A stretch of 64,000 nt of DNA from Cyrtodaria siliqua (Eukaryota > Mollusca > Bivalvia > Adapedonta > Hiatellidae), in contig JAWPHD010001276.1 of assembly GCA_037043455.1 (NCBI GenBank), positions 124,001 through 188,000 on the forward strand. Direction: 5' to 3'. The translations under genes were made by a program, and so were the position numbers. Below are positions 39,460 to 52,708 of the stretch, in pieces. The number at the start of each line of letters is the position of its first letter. Within the stretch, counting starts at the first letter, position 1. The notes under the pieces were generated by a model, which did not search any database, was not told the DNA's origin, and saw only the letters and a list, made by a program, of their open reading frames with translations.

Positions 39460-41050
39460 CCCCTACCGGAGGGACTATAGAATTGCACTCCGTCTGTCAG
39501 TCTGTCACACTTCGTCGCTCAATAACTTCAATTAGGAATGAGATATTGGAATGAAACTTTATGGGTAGGTAGCTGATATGAAAAGGAAGCTTGGGATTGC
39601 ATTTGGGGTCACTGGGGTCAAGACCATTGCTACTAAAAATAGAAAAACAGTTCCCGCTCAGTAACTTCAGTTAGGAGAGAGATATTGGAATGAAACTTTA
39701 TGGGTAGGTAGCTTATATGAAAATGAATCTTGGGATTGCATTTGGGGTCACTGCTACAAAAAATAGAAAAACGGTTTTTGCTCAGTAATTTCAGTTTGGA
39801 ATGAAACTTTATGTGTAGGTAGCTTATATGAAAAGAAAGCTTGGGATTGCATTTGTGGTCACTGGGGCAAGTTCACTGCTACTAAAACAGAAAAAACGGT
39901 TTCTGCTTAATAACTTCACTTAGGAATGAGATATTCAAATGAAACTTTATAGGTAGGTAACTTATATGAAAAGGAAACTTGGGATTGCATTTGAGGTCAC
40001 TAGGGTCAAGGTCACTGCTGCAAAAAATAGAAAAACGTTTTTTGCTCAATAACTTCAGTTAGGAAAGAGATATTGAAATGAAACTTTATGCGTAGGTAGC
40101 TTAAATAAAAAGGAAGCTTGGGATTGTATTTGGGTTCACTGGGGTCAAGGTCACTGCTACTATAATAGAAAAACAGTTTCCGCTCAATAACTTCAGTTAG
40201 GAATGAGATATTGGAATAAAACTTGATTGGTATGTAGCTTATTTAAAAATGAAGCTTGGGGTTGATTGCTTTTGGGGTCACTGGGTTAAGGTCGAGGTCA
40301 CTGCTACTAAAAACAGAAAAACGGTCTGCTCAGTAACTTCAGTTAGGAATGAGATATTGGAATGAAGCTTTATGGGTATGTAGCTTATATGAAAAGGAAG
40401 CTTAGGATTGCATTTGTGGTCAGTGGGGGTCAATGTCAAGGTCACTTCTACTAAAAATAGAAAAATGGTTTCCACGCAATAACTTCACTGTTCAGTTAGG
40501 AATGAGATATTGAAATGAAACTTTATGGGTAGGTAGCTTATATAAAAAGAAAGCTTGGGATTGCATTTGGGTTCACTGGGATCAAGGTCACTGCTACTAA
40601 AATAGAAAAACAGTTTCCGCTCAATAACTTCAGTTCGGAATGAGATATTGGAATTAAATCTGATTGGTATGTAGCGTATATGAAAAGGAAGCTTAAGATT
40701 GCATTTGTGGTCAGTGGGGTCATTGTCAAGGTCACTGCTACTAAAAATAGAAAAACGGTTTCCGCTCAGTAACTTCAGTTAGGAATGAGATATTGGAATG
40801 AAGCTTTATGGGTAGGTAGCTTATATGAAAAGGAAGCTTAGGATTGCATTTGTGGTCAGTGGGGGTCAATGTCAAGGTCACTTCTACTAAAAATAGAAAA
40901 ACAGTTTCCACGCAATAACTTCAGTTAGGAATGAGATATTGAAATGAAACTTTATGGGTAGGTAGCTTATATGAAAATAAGCTTGGGGTTGCATTTGGGG
41001 TCACTGGCGTCAAGGTCACTGCTACTAAAAATAGAAAAACGGTTTCCGTT
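39460..41050. repeat. Tandem array, ~140-bp unit, about 11 copies
   Basis: The unit runs 'taacttcagttaggaatgag', 'atattggaatgaaacttta', 'gggtaggtagcttatatga', 'gcttgggattgcatttggg', 'gtcaaggtcactgctac', 'aaaaacggtttccgc'. It starts from 'agtcccctaccggagggac' (39458), probably the element head. The same unit occurs inverted at 17100-17560. Short ORFs on both strands are repeat artefacts. Confidence 0.88.
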
Positions 41051-42314
41051 TATCATGCTCATTCAAGGTATTTATCATACACCGCGTATGCATATGTGGA
41101 AACGTGGCTCCAGGGTAAATGGAGTGTCTACTATAGATTTGCAGCATCTCTGCAGTTCTGCAGATAAAAAGGTTCTAGGCCCAATCTCTATATTTTATCT
41201 TGATGTAAATGGAGGATGAGCATGGCACGTTCATCCCTGTTAGGCTCCATATAACCTGTTTGTATCGTAAAACCCCAATTCAACTCAACTCCACTCCTTT
41301 TCAAGTTATGCCCAAGGTTAGGCTGCAGGTTAAAGCGTGACAGACGGCGACAGACGACGGACAAAGTGAGAACTGTTTGCCATGCTCGTGCTCCATTATT
41401 CTTGAAGTATTGCACCTCCTGTCTTCACAGTTTATAGTTAGATTGTACTTGCTGAAATAAGCACACGGCAGACGACACATGTGTTCTGTGGAACGGCCTT
41501 CTAGTGAAAACTAGGGCATCATAGTTCTAAATTGGCATATACATTGTATGAAATATTTATAAATATGATAATTTACTGATTTATAACTATATTCAAAGTA
41601 AGTATACCTGTGCAATAATGCATTGTGTTATCAGTTTATGACGTTGCATTCATATGTCCGATTTTGATGATTCGTTCACCCTTTTTCAAGGTTTTCAGAA
41701 CTCTCAATAATAAAACGTGTTCAACTGCCTTCATTCCCTTTAACATTTTGCGGGGGAAAAAACACTTTCATGGTGTCGTTAATTAAGCCAACATGTTACA
41801 ATCTCTTTTTGAAGGAAATTCTAAAAAAAAAAAAAATGGAGCAAAGTTTTGAAGTGAAAACGCACCGTATCAAATGTAACATTCGGTCGTGAAACATGAA
41901 TTACTTAACTGATTTGTTACCACTGATACTTTAATATGTAGGCGCCCTTTTTCTAGTGGGATACGCCGCTCATCACTCTCCAGGAAAGGAACTGTAACCT
42001 GGGCTACTACACTTAACTTATTTAGGTACTAATACAGTTGTATCTAAAAAGTAAAAAAATCTTTGCTCGATCGAGAGAGAGAGAGAGAGAGAGAGAGAGT
42101 CGAACTGGAAATGTAGCATTTGCAGAACACAGTCAACCAAAAACAGGCTTACAAAACAAGCTTTTATTATTAGGCGAAATAGAAACAAAGTATAACAAAC
42201 ATAACGCTGTTGTTTTTTCCTTATATTGGTAAACAAATAATACTTTATGAGAGTGTCTCTTTAATAATTTAAAATTCGGTGAGTTACATTGAACCTGGTT
42301 CCTAGAGGGTGTTA

Positions 42315-42345
42315 TATACTCGTTTGCACGTGCAAAGCGAGTATA
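42315..42345. promoter_or_regulatory. 31-bp near-perfect palindrome centred on an E-box CACGTG
   Basis: TATACTCG (42315-42322) and CGAGTATA (42338-42345) flank TTTGCACGTGCAAA; a single extra G (42337) breaks perfect symmetry. A second near-palindrome ('cctgtcattcgaatcggacagg') lies about 30 bp downstream. It could be a bHLH-factor site or the heart of a small element. Confidence 0.4.
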
Positions 42346-44934
42346 CGCTGACGTGTACTGAGCAGAACAGTTTACCTGTCATTCGAATCGGACAGGCAAA
42401 CAGTAAAGTCTCTTTTCCCGCCCACCCACCCATCTTCGTCATTAAGAACTTTAATATAAAGTTACAATAATCGTAATATTACCATAGACAATTTAAAGCA
42501 CAGACAGGTTAAAAATATGGCTGAAGTACAGCGGGAAAATATATTTCAAGTGAAACCATATTATTATATATTATGATGAATTGTATAATAACAGTGCGGT
42601 ATAGTACAGTGAGACATTATTCAAAGAATTGTTATTAACCATTGTTATTTTTAGTTCTTTTTTAGTACCGTTCTAAGAAGGATGGACAAAGGCTGTGACG
42701 AGTTCTGGACACTAAACAGTGAAAACAAGAGCTATAGTGTTTAAACGCGCAGTGTTTCAATTTCTAGCTATTCGAGCTGTATAGCTGTGTACAATTCATA
42801 TGTTATAAGGTTCATTTGGACAGGATTTCCAATATTCAAGGAGCAGGAATTGGAATCATCACCATTGAATTATGTTGTTAATAAATAGAATAAATGTTTG
42901 CCTGTGCGGATTAACACCCTTCTATTGTTTGTTATTCTTTTAGAATGTAAACAATTATTGGTGTAATTTGAAAACCTGAGGTTTTTTAAATTATTTTGGA
43001 GAATAGAACATAAATGTTTTATGTTTGTTTGAACAGAGCGAATTAAAACATAAAGAATATGTATAGTAATTATTATGAATGATATATGTATTTCTTCAAA
43101 CTATTAAATATACTCATGACATAGAAATTACCATTTATACAGGGTTGCATTTAGGAACGCTATTATAAAGCGCTGCTATAACATAATACTCCTTTAAAAT
43201 TGATATATAGAACACAGACCAAAAAATAACAAATAGATTGGACACTACTAAAATTATCTAAATTTCACATGGCACAGTGCAAAAATTTCATAAAATATTT
43301 CCCAACTTTAAACACATATATCATGAAGAGTTTTATAGATACAAGTTTTATTCATGCCAAATCCCATCACAAATTTAATTTTCTTTCCACTGATAGTATT
43401 TTGATTTCTCTTACATTTAGAGCAAAAAAGTAGTTTGACGGAAACTTTGACTATGTCAAAACATTGATTTTTAAGAGAAAGGCGAAAAATGATGACATGT
43501 TTAACTTTAAACATCTTTTTATACAATTTCTTATTTTGAAAATAAACATAAATTATTATTGCTATTCATTTTGAACGTATTCTCATCAAAATCAGTGAAA
43601 AAATGAGTGAGAAGATCGAAGGAAAAGTTAAGGTGCCAATGTTTCCTATCTATTTATTAATATGTCTGTGTATAAAATAAGCATCAATTAACATGTTTCA
43701 TGAGATTTGATTAAGGGGGAGAGGAGTTATGGTGCGGACAAGGTGTTTCATTATCGGGTCCCAGTGACCTATCCTAGACCTTAACCGTTTACTTATAACG
43801 GTTACGTATGCACCCGCAAATGACGTTTTTGAAAGTGAAATTTCACTAAAATCGTTTATACATGTATATATACTATAAGCTTTTAGCCTATGACAGCTAA
43901 GTATTATAATAAATATACAGAATAAACATCAATTAATTATTCATAACAACATTGCTTAAAACTGTTACTTGTGAACTCGCAAATTATTGCAGGGTCGCAG
44001 GGTGCGTATTTCCGCTATATATTGTATGTTTAATATGCTACTGCTAATCGAATGGTACAGGGCGACATTAGGCCTGTCCTTTTAGAAAGAAGGTTTAAAC
44101 AGCACTGAACACACCAATGGTTACCCCTTTAAAGTTTCATTATCGTCAGAATGCGCCTTTGGCTCAAGCAGGTGAGCAAATTTAGGCTTTATATGTTGCA
44201 ATCACTTAGCATTAAATACAGTACTGAACTGGCTCAATTTTTCAAAGAGGAACTTCAGCATTTATGAATTTCTTGTTACAACGTGTACTGTGATTAAAAC
44301 GTCTACAACATCACAGTTGTGTCCTTTCTCTAACTAACTGCACCTTTTTTTTTTTACAAAACATCTTGGGATTTCCTTGGAATATATATGGAATTAAGTG
44401 TGCAGTATATGCAGTATAACGGAAATACGCACCCTGCGTTTCTTTTTCCTTTCAGTATATATACGATAGAAATATTATAATGACAAATGGGTTGGGTAAC
44501 AAGTTCTACCAACATTAGATCAAACCCTTCCCAGTTAACATTTTGAAATTGCGAATGTATATGGCTGAGAGTAATAAAATACAATGGCAAATACATTGAG
44601 ATAGAATAAAGCTGAATAAGTAAACAAAATATAAAGAAAAAACATAATAGAGAAAGAAAGAGATTTAGAATAGTGAGAATAGTGAGAAAGACTAGTTTAC
44701 CCCAAGTTAAACTCCAGTCAGTTTAAAAACGCCTGAACGCTATCTAGAAAACATGTTCATAATATAGTATACGCGCATAGTACGTGTAAATTGTTGAAAA
44801 ACATTAGAGACAGACTGTGTTTCTCGTATATATATGTTTGAACTGCTTCGAAGAGAGATTCATTTTCTCTGTCAGTTAACTGTTGGCGACATAAAGGATT
44901 GTTCTTATATTTAACGGGTGTAAATGGCGTGTGG

Positions 44935-45090
44935 ATTGAATGAATGAATGAATGGTGTTTTACGGCACGTCGACACATAAATAGGTCATATTATGCGCAA
45001 AAACTGATGAAAGATGAAGAAATGAATGAATGGTGTTTTACGGCACGTCGACACATAAACAGGTCATATTGTGCGCAAAAACTGATGAAG
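44935..45090 (+). repeat. Duplicated SINE-tail unit
   Basis: GAATGGTGTTTTACGGCACG, 'tcgacacataaa.aggtcat' and 'gcgcaaaaactgatgaa' occur twice about 75 bp apart. The GGTGTTTTACG core is shared with the SINE pieces at 655 and 1000. Confidence 0.6.
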
Positions 45091-46290
45091 ATGAAGCAAT
45101 AAAGTAGTAATTAAAAATTGTAAATATATAAAGATAAAACTATTTACAAATAAGGGATTATATGGTAGTAATATAAACTATGTATAAATGTAAATCAACA
45201 AATGCCCGTCAACAGGTGTTTTAACAAGTAAATATATGTAAGAACACATTATAATGATTTATATAGTCTGATTTCTTTCAGGAAATCTAAAACAAGACTC
45301 AAATCTATAGTATCAAATAACTCTTTCATAGTATTAAACTTTGACGCATAGGATCAAAGTCTACATTGAAACAGATGGAGGCGGTATGTTACACTGGAAA
45401 AAATAATGTTCAGCATCTAAACCTACTGACGCCGACGTATACAGATACTTACATTTTGAGAATCCAAACTCTACAGACACGATATAAACCATTCTTCACC
45501 AATGATCTCCGGGCCAGGACTATTGTGGCGCCACGAGTGTTAGAATAATAATACGTACAACTATCAGGTACTGTAGATAGACGTATAAGGTCCTGCAACT
45601 ATAAAGAGCCTATCAATTTGAATTTAAATCTGCTGCCATATATTTAAATAAACGGATTAAAAGTTCGTTTTCAATGTATCAATTCCTTATTGCTTTAGAT
45701 CTCTTAAAATAAATCAGATTGTATAACTAATTTTAAAGTTCTCCGGCCATGTTTTGTTTCATGAACAAGTCTTATTTAAATCGAAATCAATACACAACAA
45801 TATATATTTACAATTCACAAATTGCAATATCTGTGAAAAGTGAGAATAAGATTTTATTTGATGACGTAGAAAACGTTGTACAGGTAAATTAATCCACAGG
45901 TAAATGTATTTATCAATTATCTGGCAATAGTTGTGCAGCTATACAATTCAAATTTACCTCATTTCCCCGTGCAGTCACGCAGTGGTAAAAGTAGTATCTA
46001 CGTCATGCAAATAATGCTTATTTGTACATACAACTTAGTAGCTGTTTTAGATAGGCCTACATGTTTCTCTCCGGGACTATCAAGAAATGTTCATATGATG
46101 TTTAAGAGTTAAATTTGTTAATTGATAATACTACAAAAAGGGTGGCCATTCACCTTTATTTACCTATACATAGTTGACTGTATTACCGTATCATCCTTGA
46201 TTTATAAATAGTTTTACCCATACAGTTTTAGCGCACAGTATGGCCTCATTATGTGTCGAGGTGCAGTTAAAACGAATGGGACGCCGCGAG

Positions 46291-46580
46291 TTAAAGGGAC
46301 ACACAGTAATTTTGAGGTGTTTATCATTCATTGAAAATGGCGTCTCATTTTGTTTATCCAGTATAATATTGAACCTGCTTGCATATAATGTAATAACATT
46401 TTGATTTTCCTACTTTTCAGCTTTTTCTAAAATAGGTTTAAATATATTATTGGTACAATATAATCAACAGACTGTCTGTCAACTATTCTTATAATTAATG
46501 TTAATGATTGAACAAATGCAAGTTATGTAGAAAAACTAATGGATTTTTTTAAAAAGAAAGATTGCCGCGCGTCCCTTTAA
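46291..46580. mobile_element. TTAA-flanked MITE, copy 3
   Basis: The left end TTAAAGGGACACACAGTAAT and the right end 'gattgccgcgcgtccctttaa' match. The interior 'ttcttataattaatgttaatg' is shared with 29380 and, inverted, 57230. A second broken right end ('attgccatgtatcccttaac', to 46610) abuts it. Confidence 0.75.
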
Positions 46581-46769
46581 AAAAATCAAGATTGCCATGT
46601 ATCCCTTAACTCCTTTTTTTAGCTCCTCTGGCCGAAGTTATGAATTACTGTACGACGTGTTCCTGGTTTAATACCTCACATGACGTCAACAATTCAAATA
46701 AAAGTATTGATATTTGAGGAGAAAAAATTATGATGATATAAATGACATTAAAAAGGTTGTTTTTAGCTC

Positions 46770-48300
46770 TGCTGATCTTTAGCTCTACTCCGCTCGATTG
46801 TGTTTTTTTTGTAGCGACTACTCCTCTGAAACTACTGGATGGAATTTCATGAAACTTCACAGGAATGTTACCCATGAAGTCCAGTTGATCCGAGCAAAAT
46901 TTTACGTTGATGTGAAATCCAGGATGGCCGCCAAAGCTAAAAGTAGATTTTTAAAAAACAAATATTTAGCGACTACTTATTGAAAACTATAAGTGATATT
47001 GACATTGGACTTTTTTTTTTAAATAATCAGCAGGACATGAAGTTGGTTCTTGTCGAAAAAAATCGTTTTGATCCGACGTTACACATGGCTTCCAGCGGCC
47101 ATCTTTGTTTACAGAGAGTTATATAGTAAAAGCATTTAGCGACTACTCCTCTGAAACTACATGAAGTATGTTCATGAAACTTCACAGGAATGTTGCTCTT
47201 ATAATGTCTAATTGATCCTAGCACAATTTCAGGTCCACCACGGCTAATAATACATTTTTGTAGCGACTACTTCTTGAATACTATAGGTGATATTGATATG
47301 GGACTTTTTTTCTAAAATGATCAGCAGGACATGATGTTGATCCTTGTCGAAAATTATTTTGAGTCGACATTAAACGTGGCCGCCAGCGGCCATTTTTGTT
47401 TACAAAGAGTTATATAATAAAAAAATGTAGGACCACTCCTCTAAAACTACCTGACGGATTTTCATGAAACTTCACAGGAACGCTGCTCTTGATGTCTAGT
47501 TGATCATAGTAAAAATTCAGGCCGGCCGAAAATTCAAGATGGCCGCCACGTATTGGATTAAAAAAAATGGATTAAAAAAAATTGTAGCGACTACTTTCTG
47601 AAAACTATACGCGATATTGATATGGGACTTCTTCTAAAATGATCAGCATGGCATGATGTTGGTTCTTGTCGAAAGTCATTTTGATTCGTCATTAAACATG
47701 GCTGCCAGCTGCCATCTTTATTTACATAAGAGTTATATAGTAAAAACGTGTAGCGAATACTCCTCTGAAACTTCTTGAAGGATTTTCATGAAACATCACA
47801 AGCATATTGCTCTTGATGTCTTATTGATTCTAGCAAAATTTCAGATCTCCCAGAATTTCAAGATGGCCACCACGGCTAATAATAGAATTTTAAAAAACAA
47901 GTTTGTAGGTACTACATCTTGAAAACTGTAAGTAATATTGATATGGGACTTTTTTCTACTACTTTTACCACTGCGTCACTGCACGGTGAAATGAGGCCGA
48001 AAATTCAAGATGGCCGCCATGGCTAAAATAGATTTATGAAAAATAAATTATAGCGACTACTTCTTGAAAACTATAAGTGATATCGATACGGGATTTTTTT
48101 TCAAAAATGATCAGCATGACATGATGTTGGTCCTTATTGAAAATTATTTTGATTCGACATTAAACATGGCTGCCAGCGGCCTTCTTTGTTTACACAAAGT
48201 TATATAGTAAAAACGTGTAGCGACTACTCCTATGAAACTATTTGACAGATTTTCATAAAACTTCACAGGAATGCTGATCTGGCTATCAAACTCTATCAGT
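46770..48300. repeat. Tandem array, ~320-bp unit, about 4.5 copies
   Basis: The unit includes 'gcgactactcctctgaaac', 'catgaaacttcacaggaatg', 'aagatggccgccacggctaa', 'gaaaactataagtgatattg', 'gatcagcaggacatgatgtt' and 'gccagcggccatctttgttt'. It repeats at about 46813, 47138, 47430, 47752 and 48217. The last interval is longer because of an extra half-unit (47880-48060). Confidence 0.85.
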
Positions 48301-48840
48301 AGAGCTTCAAGGTCATTGACCTCGCGCTAGTATGAGGAATCGTCACAGACAAGGTAGCATTTTTCGCTTTCCACTAAATCTATACAGATAACAGGTTAAT
48401 AGGTTGTGTTTTGTATGAGAAATGGTCGCCGACGTACATGAAGAAGATTTAAAGTATACCATGACTCATTTCATTACATTAAATGATGTCAACCGCTGGA
48501 GTCTGAATCTTGATTTTCAACTAAAACCATATGGGTGAGAGGGAAAATAGGTTGTGTTTTGTATGAGGAATGGTCGCAGACGTACATGAAGAAGATTTAA
48601 ATTATCCTGGCTCAATACATGACATTAAATGAGGTCAACCCCTGGATTCGGAATCTTAATTTTCAGCTTAAACCACATGGATGAAAGGAAATTAGGCTGA
48701 TTTTGGTATGAGAAGTGGTAGCAGACGTACATGAAGAAGATTTAAATTATGCCATGACTTATTCCTGTCTCAATACATTACATTACATAATGTCAACCAC
48801 TGGAAAAACAAGAAACCTGTGAGGTTATTCTATGCAATTA
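48300..48840. repeat. Tandem array, ~130-bp unit, about 3 copies
   Basis: The unit phrases 'aataggttgtgttttgtatg', 'gtcgcagacgtacatgaagaa' and 'tcattacattaaatgatgtcaacc' recur at about 48400, 48545 and 48690. It follows the 320-bp array directly. Confidence 0.75.
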
Positions 48841-51448
48841 ATGCTTTAGATCTTATTTCTCGATCAAATCCATGCCATAACTCAAAGGTCAAGGTCACAG
48901 ATCAAACACTATAATCTTATTTTAGTATCATTATTGTAATTCAGATCATATTACACGCAAATAGTCAACTTAAAATCCCTAGCATAAAGGTGAATGTCGC
49001 TCTTATAGACATCAAGGATCACGTGCAATAATCTTTGCCATCATCATAACTATGCTATCAATCATGTGCCGCACATCGTATTACAAACAACTGTTCAGCT
49101 GCATTAGACCGAGGATCATGAACATAATGATTTGGCCATTTTTATTTATAATTTATTTAAATGTCATAATTAAGCGAATATGATCACGGCAAGAGAGGAA
49201 AATGCAGCTACTTGATGGGGCCCCAAGACATGCTTTTCCCACTATTTAACATGGATGTGTAACATTTGAATAAATTGGCATGATTTAAATAAATCGACGT
49301 TTACGTGTAACGAATTAACTAAATCCGCATCACGTCATTTGAAAGGACACTTTACATAAGTAAACCATATATTAAGTAAGCAAATAACTTTCTGATTTTT
49401 GTTCAGTGAAATGTATGCATAAAAACATGAGCCTAGTACAAATAAGTCCGTAGTAATATAATTTAGAATTTAAAAAAAAAGATTTTAGTTATTGTTTGTA
49501 AACATAGATGGGACCGCAATATTTACATTTATATTGCTCATAGCGCATTAGATTTTCTTTAAAATATGTCTTTCATTAAGAAACGTTACCGTGTAGCTCT
49601 GTCGGTAACGCGCTCAGCGATCGCCTGTTTTTACTCGGGAGTGTAATTTTAGTGAGGGCTAAGTTCAACCCCATACAGTGGTACTTTTTGTTTCTAATTT
49701 GTAAATATGCAATAATGGTTCCTTTAATAGCAACCCTATTTTCAAAATATACATATTAAACTTATTAATGATGAAAATGAAGTTTTAATCCAGAAAGTAA
49801 TAGGAAAAACGTCAGATATGAGAACACAGGAATGTTCCGTGGACTTGCTTTCGCTTTTGTTACTAGATGTATCAATGAATACACCCAGCCACATAGGTAG
49901 TGTATATAATGTTGTTTTCAAATTTACTCGTTATACAGTTACTTAGAATATCATTGATCAGTGTTCGAAGCAGTAATATTCCACTATATAAGCCTATTAC
50001 TATATAAGCCTATTGGAATTTCGAAATAAAGTTATATACTGACCATTGTACTTAAAAACGTTTTTTGGTGAAGAATGCAAGCACATTGGTAACACGGACC
50101 GCCAGTAAAGTGTTTTCATTTACTGGGACTGCGTGTCTTGTAGTTTGACTGTCAGTAAAGTGTTTCCATTTACTGGGTTGAAACTTGTCTTCACGAACAA
50201 CGGGTATCTATGTCATTGTTTATAAAGATATCTATCTTTATAATTAATATCATTGTGTATGTATAACATATGTTATGCTATCATCTTCCATAATATGTTG
50301 TATTTGTTTTTTGAATTAAAAAGGTTATTTTGATTCATGTACATTAGTTATCTGTATGATCGTTCATTATTACATGTTATTGCGCACTGCACATTTGCAC
50401 ATATTAATCTCTGTAAAGAGGACATAAAGAGAATAAATAGATAAATAAACTACAAATAAGAGTTTCATTAATATAATCACATCATAACTATGAGTTTCCG
50501 GGGCCGTGACTCAAAAATTAACTTTGTTTAACATAGCAGTTATAGAAAGACGTATCTTAGCTTAAAAAGGATGAAGAACAGGAGGTAATAAACCAAATTT
50601 CTTGATTTCCATCATGTTAGTATTTTATCCCCTAAAACATCCATTGTTTACGTTTTTTGACATACATTTTCCCATAATTCAATTGAAAAGAAACCGACAT
50701 CCCATTATGGACTATATTAGGTATGTTTTTTTATATGGCTCAAGCTATTCTAAATACAACATAATGCAGATTTTGCCAGATAAAACATAACAGCTTTTCA
50801 GTAGAAACATGTAAGAACAGAAATGTAATAAATAAAACGAAACTATGTATTGATTTTTTTCCGTAGGGATTTTTTTTATTTGACATTTTTTCAAATAATG
50901 AAATTTTCGTCCACTTTTCCTTTCAAACCAAATAAAACTAGCTTTCCAAATTAATTGTTTTCCTACTCCTACTTCTCTGTCTTGATGGTTCTAAAACGAA
51001 TAATAATAATAAAAGAATGGCTTTACTGTCAATTATATATTCAGACATTTCTTCGCGTCAAACATCAAATAGTATTAAATCAGGGATCCATTATACCATA
51101 TTCATATATTCTTTCGATACCACCATTCGATAGACCCCTAAAAGTCCTCATACAAAACACAACCTATTTTTCTCTGACGAATATGATTTTAGTTGAAAAT
51201 CAAGATTCCGACTCCAAGTTGTTGACATCATTTAATGTTACGTATGAAACCCAGAATAGTTATGGAATAATTTTAAGTTTCTTTCTGTAAGTCTGAACCA
51301 TTCCCAATGTACGGGATACTTGCTGTGATATACTGATGTCGGTATGCAAGCGCTACAGGGTCATGATGGATGCCATATTTTACCTTAATATTAACCCGTC
51401 AGGCAAAACATTTACTTGATATTCTTTTAACCCCCAAGATCGTCGAAT

Positions 51449-51493
<45 letters not shown>

Positions 51494-51573
51494 AGAGAGA
51501 GAAAGAGAGAACTGCTTATACATGTATCTTTGAGAGAAATATTATTATTTTAACCCCCAAGATCGTCGACTAA

Positions 51574-51616
<43 letters not shown>

Positions 51617-52700
51617 GGGCTTTGCATATTGTACCGAAGTTATAATATGTTTGGTTTATTTATTTCTTCCAGCAGACACATTTTCATATCTTTATAGTCA
51701 TAGCTTGTTTCCATACAACATAAAACAAAATCACCGCCTAGCGGGGCATATACGCTTAAGTTTTCAAAGGGCAATAATTCAACAAAATATGAATCAGAGA
51801 GTTATGGGCCTATATAAGATGTATTCATTGGGTGATGTTCAAGATGGTTGCAAGGTTCCATTGTTGTACACCTAATACTTTGAACGTTATTAGCCGCAAT
51901 CACTTGTAAAAGGCAAGGTTAAGTTCCAGGTTAAACCTTTTTTCGAAGGGAAATAATTAAAATTAATATGAACCAGAGAGTTATGGGCCTTTATCATATG
52001 ATGCTGAAAATGTTTACACCGTTGTATTGTTGTAGACCTTATACTTTAAAAGTCATTAGCCACTATCAGTTGTCAGGTAAAAGTTGAACGACAAGACAGA
52101 CGGACAACGCCACGATATAATACGTCCATACGGGCGTATAAAAATGCAGGTAGACCATACCCCTGGCCTGGTTTGAAAATGAATAAGGTTGGCATATAGA
52201 GACTACTTTTAGGTGTGAAATTAGTATGATTGGCAAAGACAATAAACCGATAGATTAGAGTTGCTGATTACGAACCGATTAAAAAATATATTTGTCACGC
52301 ATGTTTATTTGAATCTCATGTTTAATTATTCTACACAGGTCAAAACAAATTAGTTCGGCATATTACTAATGTGTTTAGGCCAAATTTGAACAAGTTTGAT
52401 TCGCTTAAGACATCAAAGTCAAAATGTACAGTTGTAAATTTAGCTAAATTTATATTCTATGCTCTCAAATTAAGGAAAAGTACAAAAAGGAAATTTCCTG
52501 ATGTTAAATTTTTATTTTTCATTACAGGGATTATGAAATAATGTGCTTCTCAGTAAATCTGATGTAATGTAACTGTATGTTTATTTGTTTAATATGGATA
52601 AGTGTTCATGTTCTCACTATCTTCATATTTTCATGTAATTGTGTAGGCTATAAACATGTGTTGTATGTTTAATTGCTGTATAAAGATAATATGGAATAAC
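48841..52700. other. Intergenic, AT-rich, with SINE fragments and microsatellites
   Basis: A SINE-like head is at 49580-49680 (GTGTAGCTCTGTCGGTAACG ... AAGTTCAACCCC). A ~50-bp duplication is at 50100-50180 ('cagtaaagtgttt.catttactggg'). Microsatellites are at 51450-51515 and 51579-51613, the two flanked by the same 'taacccccaagatcgtcga'. A two-unit dispersed repeat at 51640-52145 ends in 'gacagacggacaacgccacg...gggcgtata'. A 111-codon ORF at 50955-51290 shows no recognisable domain and poor coding character; I see no gene. Confidence 0.6.
51427..51613. repeat. (CA)n and (GA)n microsatellites in a short duplication
   Basis: (CA)n spans 51450-51490, followed by GA-rich sequence to about 51510. 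A second (GA)n spans 51579-51613. Each is preceded by 'taacccccaagatcgtcga', so a ~120-bp segment was duplicated and its microsatellites then diverged. Confidence 0.8.
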
Positions 52701-52708
52701 TCGGACAT

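Larger units (their letters stand above)
41051..46290. other. Intergenic, no supported gene
   Basis: Contents: 41400-42060 unassigned AT-rich DNA; a (GA)n microsatellite at 42073-42099; a palindrome with CACGTG at its centre (42315-42345); 42500-44900 with no recognisable feature; a duplicated SINE-tail unit at 44935-45090 ('ggtgttttacggcacgtcg'); and a dispersed repeat at 45385-45550 resembling 9470-9660. The longest ORFs are under 85 codons and lack coding character. Confidence 0.6.

Noticed and set aside
50955..51290. 111-codon ORF on the plus strand
   Set aside because: It has AT-driven composition (Ile, Tyr, Phe, Leu), no recognisable motif and no splice or repeat context to support a gene.
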